Source: Candidatus Latescibacter anaerobius SCGC AAA252-E07
GTDB lineage: Bacteria; Latescibacterota; Latescibacteria; Latescibacterales; Latescibacteraceae
Direction: 5' to 3'
DNA: 12,487 nucleotides
Assembly: GCA_000403035.1 (NCBI GenBank)
Contig: AQSL01000095.1
Location: 1-12,487, forward strand
The first letter of the stretch is position 1. Every line of letters starts with the position of its first letter. The notes under the pieces were generated by a model. The model did not search any database, was not told where the DNA came from, and saw nothing but the letters and a program-made list of their open reading frames with translations. Made by a program: the position numbers and the translations under genes. Shown here one piece after another: positions 6,730 to 12,487 of this stretch.

Positions 6730-9700
6730 TTATTTCATTATTTCCGCCCATATATGATGCTTAAGTTGTTCCCGCGTTTTTCTGCTTAATATTGTTTCAA
6801 TATATGAATTTATAATTTCATCGTTTTCAATTTTCTTTTTTTCTAATTCCGGAGCAATTGATTTCAAAAATTCTTTGTTTTCAGGGATTTTTAATTCTTC
6901 AAGACCTGCCTCTATAAATGTTTTTATATAACGTGCTTCATCTTCAGAATCGCATTTGATGTGTTCTTTACCTGTAATAACCCTTATACCAAAAACATCA
7001 TAAATAATATCAACTTTATTTTTTAACTTCGGTAATATTATTGTTGATAATGAAGGTAAACTGAGAATTCTATTCCTGTAATAATTTCCCAGCGATTCAT
7101 CGCCAATTTTTTCCATTACTGTTTCAACAAATGATTTTATATTTATCCCTTCATTGGTTTTATTATTATTTTTTACGCTCTTGGCTTTATCAATACGTGA
7201 TTTAATCAGATCAATAACAGCACGGTATACCTCAAGCTGCTCTTCTTCGGAAAGACCGAGGATTTCTCCCATAACGATTTTATCAAGGTCTCTGCGGGAA
7301 TCCTTAATTTTCTCAATAGTAACTTCATTGGGAGAATCTGTACCGATTTCAGTAAAGCAAGAAAAATGTTGAAAATTCTCATTATCATCATACCATTTTA
7401 AAAGTTTAATAATGGTACCTTCTTTTAAGCATTTAATATTTATTGAAAGTAATTTATCAATATCAATACCTTCTGTTTTTAGTGCACCTTCTCCTAAGTT
7501 AACACGCCCTCCGAGTTCTTTAATTATAATTGAAGGAGTTGAAACAAAAAACAACATTAACGGAATAAGCCAGTCTTTTTTTTGTGGTTTAATTTCGAAA
7601 AGATTATGATCAACATAAAATAAATATTTATTGTTTGTTATTAATTGCCTATCATTGTGAACCATAGGGTGTAAAAAGCCAAAAGGATCTCTTAATCCCA
7701 GATCATACCATCTTTTTCTGCTTGCACATGTAGGTCGTTCATGGAAACCTTTACGTTCGCCTTCTTTTATGTATTGTAATATTTTTGTTCCTTTTAAATC
7801 TTTTTTATCTTTGTGAATCATCAATACACGGTATTTTAAATTTTCCGGATTTACAATAATTGAAGTGCATTCACGGGGTGATTTTATTACATAATTAGGT
7901 ATCCAATCGCCTTTTTCATCTTTGTGCATCCAATATTCTTTCTCAATCCCCCTGCGTGTTATTTCTTCTTCGGTGAGATAGAAAAATTCATTCGCTCCCG
8001 TTGTAAAACCACGACGAACATCTGCTATGTTTTTTAAAGGAACAAGTATATCTTTCCCTTTTTCCAGAATCTTAAAGAAAATTCCAGGAGCTCTTATATA
8101 CTTACCCCATTTTGCTCCTGAAAATTCTTCCTTTTCAGAGTCATATCCTTCTTCCCAGAGTTCCTTTTGACTTATGGGATAAATTCTCAAATCTTCATTT
8201 TCATAATACTCATTGGGGAAAAGAATTGTTTTTTTAAGATCACTTATTTTGTCTATTCTTTCTTTTTGTTTTTCCCACATATCCTGAGCAGGCGGAATAA
8301 ATTCTCTCAGAGGCTTTTTGAGATATACAAAGCGTACAAGGTTATTATCTCTTTCTTTTTTGTCGTTACATTTTTGAAGAATTACTATACATGTATTAAT
8401 ATCAGCATCTTCAAACCAGCGTTCAACTTTTGAATCAATGATAGTTAATATTTTATAATTTTTTAAGAAAAATTCCTGAAGCCCTTTTCCGTAATCAACA
8501 TCAAGCCATGAATTTGATACAATAAAACCAAAATAACCACCATCTTTCAGGAATTTAATTCCGTGTACAAAAAAATATGCATGTATACCGGCTCTTTTAA
8601 CGATATCTGCAATTATTTCTTTACCTTTTAAATCTAAAATGGCTTTTCTGATAAGAGATTCTTTATATTCAATATCATCTGGTGAAATTTCACTCATTTC
8701 TTCCTGACGAGTATAAGGTGGGTTACCTACGACACAATCAAACCATCTTGGATATATAACTTCACGTTCATCACACTTCAGGGTTTTTGCTCTTTTTTCC
8801 CTCCAATTTTCCGGATTAAATCCATCTTCACCAATATGGATTTCAAAAAAATCTTCTTGCAAAATATTTGGATAATTTTTTTCTACGCTTAAATCATTTA
8901 TGGCTAAATTAATTGTCGCCAGTGTAGCTGGGAATTTTGCAATATCATTACCCCACAGCTTATCAAGAATTTTTTCGTGTGTCATACGTTGATTTAAAAG
9001 TTTCTTATGATTATAAGCTCTAACGAGAAATGTTCCTGCACCACATGAAGGATCAAGGACTTTATCATCTTCATGGTACATACAGAAATTAAGTATTAAA
9101 TCAACAACATCAGGACTGGTAAAATATTGACCTAAAAAGTGTCTTTCATTTTGGGGTATTAGTTTTTCAAAGATTCTACCAATTATGTCATACCCAATTT
9201 TTGAAAAATCATATTTATTCAAAACATTTATTAATTCTCTTATTTCATGGATAATTTCTTTAGCTTCCGGAAATGCAATTGTGTCTATGAAATCCGTTGT
9301 AAAAACTGTTTCGTAATCAATTTCTAAAGCATCATCAAAATACATCTGGAGCATTTTTTTAAGCTGTTTTCCTTTCAGTAATCCTTCAGGAATTTCGAGG
9401 GGTGATAATTCTTGAGGTCTTTTGCTTTGCAATAAATCGTAAAAAAGAATTTTATTTACAAGAAGATATGCTGTCTGCCTGGCGGATTTTTCAAAATCTT
9501 TTGAGTCCCAGGTAAATTCCCAACCTTGTTCAAAAAACCATTTTGCGAGCTTTTTTCTGAAATTTTTATCTTTGTGACATTCGTCATCAATAATTCTTCT
9601 ATAATAATCAGATAAAACTTTAATTTTCTCTTGTAATCTGAAAATTAACAATTCATCGATTGCAAGTTTTGGCTCTGATTTTTTCCCATTATATACTTCA

Positions 9701-10185
9701 TAAAGATCTAAAAGAAAATCCTCAAGTGCTTTTTTTATAGGTACTTGAAACCTTGTATGTTCGATATCATCCAGATTTTTAATTTCAGAAAGAATAAATT
9801 TATCAATAATTTGTTCTTCTTCTGGTTTTTGTTCATTTACTTTTTCTGTATTAAACCATATAAGTCTTTGAAAATTTGTAGTTGCAAAATATTTTGCTTT
9901 TCTGTTTACAGCTTTTTTCCATGCGGGTTCTTTTAATTCTTTTTCGTTAAAAACATCGAAATATGGAGGTTTTGCTTCAATAACACAGATAACTTTTTGA
10001 CTTCTTTTTGATTCATATATTACAGTATCAGGCATTTTCCTGTCATCACCTGATGTTTCAACATCAGGTGGTCCAAGATCAATATTTTTTTCTTCAATAA
10101 TATTCCTCATCCAGTGCATAATAATAGATACATCCGTTCGTTCTGTTTTATGAACATAAGGACTTGGAATTATTTTATTTTTCAT
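6730..10185 (-). CDS. Type IIG-like restriction-modification protein (nuclease + N6-adenine methyltransferase + target recognition)
   Basis: One 1151-residue chain appears to combine restriction, modification and sequence recognition. The N-terminal part has a PD-(D/E)XK-like nuclease core: MPD with D53, then VIEAK with E70 and K72. The methyltransferase follows in gamma-class order: motif X FLGQYFTSPDV (350-360), motif I DPSCGAGTFL (378-387, AdoMet binding) and catalytic motif IV NPPY (488-491). The probable target-recognition region begins near LKNIADVRRGFTTGANEF (717-734) and includes GRVNLGEGALKTEGIDIDKL (893-912). The last 190 residues are a further charged, helical tail. The gene has no frameshift and is much more AT-rich than its flanks (16 of 60 bases are G/C at 8401-8460), which suggests acquisition by transfer. 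The start overlaps the upstream gene by 11 nt. The recognition sequence cannot be read from the protein. A methyltransferase that has lost cleavage is the main alternative. Confidence 0.88.
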   Translation of the reverse strand: MKNKIIPSPYVHKTERTDVSIIMHWMRNIIEEKNIDLGPPDVETSGDDRKMPDTVIYESKRSQKVICVIEAKPPYFDVFNEKELKEPAWKKAVNRKAKYFATTNFQRLIWFNTEKVNEQKPEEEQIIDKFILSEIKNLDDIEHTRFQVPIKKALEDFLLDLYEVYNGKKSEPKLAIDELLIFRLQEKIKVLSDYYRRIIDDECHKDKNFRKKLAKWFFEQGWEFTWDSKDFEKSARQTAYLLVNKILFYDLLQSKRPQELSPLEIPEGLLKGKQLKKMLQMYFDDALEIDYETVFTTDFIDTIAFPEAKEIIHEIRELINVLNKYDFSKIGYDIIGRIFEKLIPQNERHFLGQYFTSPDVVDLILNFCMYHEDDKVLDPSCGAGTFLVRAYNHKKLLNQRMTHEKILDKLWGNDIAKFPATLATINLAINDLSVEKNYPNILQEDFFEIHIGEDGFNPENWREKRAKTLKCDEREVIYPRWFDCVVGNPPYTRQEEMSEISPDDIEYKESLIRKAILDLKGKEIIADIVKRAGIHAYFFVHGIKFLKDGGYFGFIVSNSWLDVDYGKGLQEFFLKNYKILTIIDSKVERWFEDADINTCIVILQKCNDKKERDNNLVRFVYLKKPLREFIPPAQDMWEKQKERIDKISDLKKTILFPNEYYENEDLRIYPISQKELWEEGYDSEKEEFSGAKWGKYIRAPGIFFKILEKGKDILVPLKNIADVRRGFTTGANEFFYLTEEEITRRGIEKEYWMHKDEKGDWIPNYVIKSPRECTSIIVNPENLKYRVLMIHKDKKDLKGTKILQYIKEGERKGFHERPTCASRKRWYDLGLRDPFGFLHPMVHNDRQLITNNKYLFYVDHNLFEIKPQKKDWLIPLMLFFVSTPSIIIKELGGRVNLGEGALKTEGIDIDKLLSINIKCLKEGTIIKLLKWYDDNENFQHFSCFTEIGTDSPNEVTIEKIKDSRRDLDKIVMGEILGLSEEEQLEVYRAVIDLIKSRIDKAKSVKNNNKTNEGINIKSFVETVMEKIGDESLGNYYRNRILSLPSLSTIILPKLKNKVDIIYDVFGIRVITGKEHIKCDSEDEARYIKTFIEAGLEELKIPENKEFLKSIAPELEKKKIENDEIINSYIETILSRKTREQLKHHIWAEIMK

Positions 10186-10486
10186 TTTCTTTTATAACCT
10201 CTTGAACAATTCTTCGCGAAATTTCAAAAGCTGCTGCAATTTTTATGATTTTTACTTCTCCAATGCCTTTAATTTCATTTAATTTTTCAAATGGCTGATT
10301 CGCCATTCCCTTGAATGAACTGAATTTCCTTAAAATTTCTTCAGCTATTTTTTCTGCGGATTTACCTTTAATGCCGGGTGATATTAAAATTGAAAGCAAC
10401 TCAGCGTCTGAAAGGTTTTCTGCTCCCAGTTCACTTAGCTTGCCACCCGGATGTCGCCATGTATTTGAATGATTTTTTTTATTCAT
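10175..10486 (-). CDS. Small RadC N-terminal-like (UPF0758) helix-hairpin-helix protein
   Basis: This roughly 103-residue protein resembles only the N-terminal domain of RadC-family proteins. It has HPGGKLSELGAENLSDAELL, close to the RadC pattern P-R-E-K-L...G...LSDAELL. This is followed by SILISPGIKGKSAEKIAEEIL and a helix-hairpin-helix motif, LNEIKGIGEVKIIKIAAAFE. The C-terminal JAB/MPN metalloprotease-like domain of full RadC (about 220 residues) is missing, and the protein ends naturally after the HhH helix. The ATG at 10486 is preferred; a TTG at 10498 would add four residues but has poor ribosome-site spacing. Its stop lies 11 nt inside the restriction-modification gene, so the two are probably co-transcribed and translationally coupled. 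An accessory DNA-binding role for that enzyme is inferred. Low GC is shared with its partner. Confidence 0.8.
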   Translation of the reverse strand: MNKKNHSNTWRHPGGKLSELGAENLSDAELLSILISPGIKGKSAEKIAEEILRKFSSFKGMANQPFEKLNEIKGIGEVKIIKIAAAFEISRRIVQEVIKENEK

Positions 10487-10520
10487 ATTTTTTACCAAAG
10501 ACCTGAGAAAACGTGTTTAA

Positions 10521-10548
10521 AATATACATAATATTTTTCCATATGCAA
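10521..10548 (-). promoter_or_regulatory. Candidate promoter for the HhH/restriction-modification pair
   Basis: Read on the minus strand, TTGCAT (10548-10543) is followed after 16 nt by TATATT (10526-10521), giving four of six and five of six matches to the sigma70 boxes. The predicted start would lie about 30 nt before the ATG at 10486. The surrounding DNA is very AT-rich, so chance matches are likely. Confidence 0.3.
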
Positions 10549-10587
10549 TACATATGTCTACTATTGGTTAATTGAAAATTCTCGATA

Positions 10588-12438
10588 TCAAAAACTCCTC
10601 GCCAGACTCACATGCAGTTTCCCATCCCCCAGACTGTCGCCCTTTCCCAGGCCGAAGTCGAATCCGAGCGTTCCCGCTTTTGATTCGATCCTCAAACCGA
10701 ACCCGTACCCGGTGCGGTTCGTCGTTTTCTTACGGTACCGGTCATCGGCGTCTTTAACTCTGTTGGTAAGATAGCCGGTATCCACAAAAACAAACACCCG
10801 CGAAGCTCTGCCGCGAATGATGCGGTATTCGGTTGTCGCCCAGAGCGCATTCACCGCGGGAAACAGTTTCTCACGGTAGCCGCGTATGCTCGTTGAGCCG
10901 CCGAGCCAGTAACGGTCCGAGAGACTCAGCGTTCCCACCGGCGTCGTGACACTGCGGTACCTCACGAGTACAGCGATAGTCTGTCCGGCAATCGTGGGAA
11001 TATAATGGTCAAGGTCAAACTCAAGGCGTTCGAGACTATGAGCATCCCTGGAACCGAACCGGTAGCGCTTTGAAACGTTCGTCCATCGCACCGAATACAG
11101 CATGCCTGTTCTCGGATTCCGGGGATTGTCGATACTTTCCCAGGAGAAACCGACATCGATACCATGTGCGCTCGAACTGGAAACCGAATCGGAACTGACC
11201 TTCTCATAACGGTAGCCGCCGCTTGCATGCAGCTTTCCTATATCACGGCTTACGGAAGAACGGATAACGGTTTTTGTGTAGCCGAGCTTTTCGCGCTCCT
11301 CCTGGGCAAACGTTCCGGAAACAGTATAGGGATACCCGAAAATCCATGGCTCCGTGTAGTGCAATTCGATATCCTCGGTATTCTTCCCCAGGTTTTCCCA
11401 CCGTAGAGCGGATGACCTTCCCGTCCCACGTATATTGGGGAAGGCAAGATCAATCTTGCCCACTATTTCTCCCTTCTCGCCTTCCGGTGAGGGCTGGTAT
11501 CCGATAACACCGTCGAATGAACCCTGACTGCCCTCATCGAGACCGATGACAAGAATGCAAATCCCCGACTCGGTGTAGTCAAGGTAAGGGTCGTATGACC
11601 GATGCACGTAATCCATTGTTCCGATGATTGTTTTTGCAGTATCGACAACATCCTGTCCGGCGCTGCGGCCAATGAGGTGTGATAGTTCACGGCGCACAAT
11701 AGAATCTTTTGTCCGGGTAAGCCCCCGAACGGCGATTGAATCTATGAGAGCACGGTTTCCGGGATGTATGGTGAGCGACACATTCACCGTATCGCCGTGA
11801 GCGCTGAGGGAAGGGTTTACCATAACATCGGGATACCCGTTTGCAGTCAACCGTGAAACAATATCATGCACCGTCTGATCGAGCAATCGACTGGTAAAAA
11901 GGGTACCGTAAAGGGGCGATTCCTGTGAGGGCACCCATTCGGAAATATCCCCGTCACCATCGATCGTGACCCTCCCCAAGAGCGCCGGAGAGCCTTTGTT
12001 CACCGTAAAGATGAGGTTTGCCGATCCCAAAATCGAGGCATACACCTCTGCGGTGACCTGCGCTTTCCACCATCCCTTTCTATGAAATACATCCGTAAGG
12101 GCATCGACATCATGCTCAACCAGACCATCATTGAGCACTCCTCCCTCTCTGGAGAGAATAACAGGGATTATTTCATCGGCCGGTACCGGTTCGGCTCCTT
12201 GTACCGAAACAGACGTAAGAAGCGTTCTGTTCGGAACGTTCAGAAAAGTGCTGTCTTGAGAAGCAGATGTTTCCGGAACGGAATGTTCATCACTCCATGC
12301 GGTATCGAAAGAACCAATCAAGATTATGAACACACAGGTAAAAACAGGCGCCATAGTTCGTACGAAAGATTCAAGCTCTAAAGCATATTTTTCACATGTA
12401 TGTATGCTGTGTCTGTCCATGTTGCATTTCTTTTTCAT
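10588..12438 (-). CDS. Omp85 family outer-membrane protein (BamA/TamA-like) with POTRA domains
   Basis: This 616-residue protein should insert into the outer membrane as a beta-barrel with periplasmic POTRA domains, the plan used by proteins that assemble or export other proteins or lipids. A hydrophobic signal segment lies at about 29-48 (PVFTCVFIILIGSF...AWS), preceded by an unusually long basic N-region. Three POTRA-like repeats are visible at about 73-150, 152-226 and 230-302. The barrel covers about 305-616. It contains SIDNPRNPRTGMLYS (435-449), the Omp85 hallmark IRGY (518-521), FVDTGY (551-556) and a terminal phenylalanine in SLARSF, as expected for barrel recognition. Essential BamA usually has five POTRAs in about 800 residues, so this is more likely a TamA-like or lineage-specific paralogue. 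No clear Shine-Dalgarno precedes ATG 12438; internal ATGs at 12420 and 12354 are alternatives. High GC (36 of 60 at 10921-10980) marks it as core rather than islet DNA. Confidence 0.88.
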   Translation of the reverse strand: MKKKCNMDRHSIHTCEKYALELESFVRTMAPVFTCVFIILIGSFDTAWSDEHSVPETSASQDSTFLNVPNRTLLTSVSVQGAEPVPADEIIPVILSREGGVLNDGLVEHDVDALTDVFHRKGWWKAQVTAEVYASILGSANLIFTVNKGSPALLGRVTIDGDGDISEWVPSQESPLYGTLFTSRLLDQTVHDIVSRLTANGYPDVMVNPSLSAHGDTVNVSLTIHPGNRALIDSIAVRGLTRTKDSIVRRELSHLIGRSAGQDVVDTAKTIIGTMDYVHRSYDPYLDYTESGICILVIGLDEGSQGSFDGVIGYQPSPEGEKGEIVGKIDLAFPNIRGTGRSSALRWENLGKNTEDIELHYTEPWIFGYPYTVSGTFAQEEREKLGYTKTVIRSSVSRDIGKLHASGGYRYEKVSSDSVSSSSAHGIDVGFSWESIDNPRNPRTGMLYSVRWTNVSKRYRFGSRDAHSLERLEFDLDHYIPTIAGQTIAVLVRYRSVTTPVGTLSLSDRYWLGGSTSIRGYREKLFPAVNALWATTEYRIIRGRASRVFVFVDTGYLTNRVKDADDRYRKKTTNRTGYGFGLRIESKAGTLGFDFGLGKGDSLGDGKLHVSLARSF

Positions 12439-12451
12439 ATTTTATCAGGCT

Positions 12452-12487
12452 TTTAAAAGCGTTGTGAAAAACTATAAGGTTTATGAT
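12452..12487 (-). repeat. Promoter/leader repeat, copy 2, upstream of the Omp85 gene
   Basis: On the minus strand this segment matches 3348-3383 at 34 of 36 positions and reads toward the Omp85 gene. It contains a -10-like TATAGT at 12476-12471, which would start a transcript near 12464, about 26 nt before the ATG at 12438. The -35 region would lie outside the window. It runs into a perfect 12-bp palindrome GCTTTTAAAAGC (12449-12460), which takes the place of the hairpin found in copy 1. Confidence 0.65.

Noticed and set aside
6711..6735. AT-rich near-palindrome between the dnaG and restriction-modification stop codons, considered as a bidirectional terminator
   Set aside because: The pairing is only A-T with a bulge in a region of A and T runs; it cannot be told from chance.
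8167..8433. An 88-residue plus-strand frame rich in Phe and Ile inside the restriction-modification gene
   Set aside because: The hydrophobic look comes from reading Lys/Glu-rich codons on the opposite strand (AAA/GAA becoming TTT/TTC); there is no start context or homology.
10175..10498. Calling the small HhH gene a full RadC DNA-repair gene
   Set aside because: The JAB/MPN domain that defines full RadC is absent and the next gene starts within 11 nt of its end, so only a RadC-N-like call is justified.
10499..10587. Searched for direct repeats matching 6707-6729 that would mark insertion of the islet
   Set aside because: Only generic A/T runs are shared; no convincing target-site duplication was found by eye.
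1..12487. CRISPR arrays, tRNA or rRNA genes, transposases and integrases
   Set aside because: No regularly spaced repeats, no tRNA-like fold with conserved loops, and no mobile-element protein were seen in any frame.

Overview
The window reads as a chromosomal segment of a diderm (Gram-negative) bacterium. It holds housekeeping genes for F1Fo-ATPase subunits and DNA primase, plus an Omp85-family outer-membrane barrel protein. The F1 genes run (b C-terminus)-delta-alpha-gamma and then stop. No beta (atpD) or epsilon (atpC) gene follows gamma, although these come next in the classical operon. A separate atpDC locus is known from several lineages, including Chlorobi/Bacteroidetes relatives, so a member of the FCB group or an uncultured relative is a reasonable but unproven guess. 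No rRNA or other phylogenetic marker is present to settle it.

Layout, left to right. Positions 1-50 hold the probable tail of atpF, followed by atpH (131-664), atpA (730-2241) and atpG (2347-3210), all on +. A 283-bp intergenic region (3211-3493) holds a near-perfect hairpin, an inverted repeat containing TTGACA, and a good sigma70-type promoter. A DUF1015-family gene (3494-4780) and dnaG (4952-6706) follow on +. From 6730 to 10486 there are two overlapping minus-strand genes of visibly lower GC: a small helix-hairpin-helix protein related to the N-terminal domain of RadC, then a 1151-residue single-chain restriction-modification enzyme (N-terminal PD-(D/E)XK-like nuclease, gamma-class N6-adenine methyltransferase, target-recognition region, conserved-looking tail). 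The last gene (10588-12438, minus) encodes an Omp85/BamA-TamA-like protein with about three POTRA domains and a 16-strand-type barrel domain.

How the parts relate. The atp genes form one transcription unit for the membrane ATPase. DUF1015 and dnaG are probably separately promoted; dnaG is not followed by rpoD here. The two AT-rich genes look like a horizontally acquired defence islet, transcribed toward dnaG and stopping 23 bp from its end. The most interesting points are the RadC-N-only protein translationally coupled to the restriction-modification gene, and a 36-nt promoter/leader segment (34 of 36 identical) found upstream of both the DUF1015 gene and the Omp85 gene, in the same orientation relative to each.
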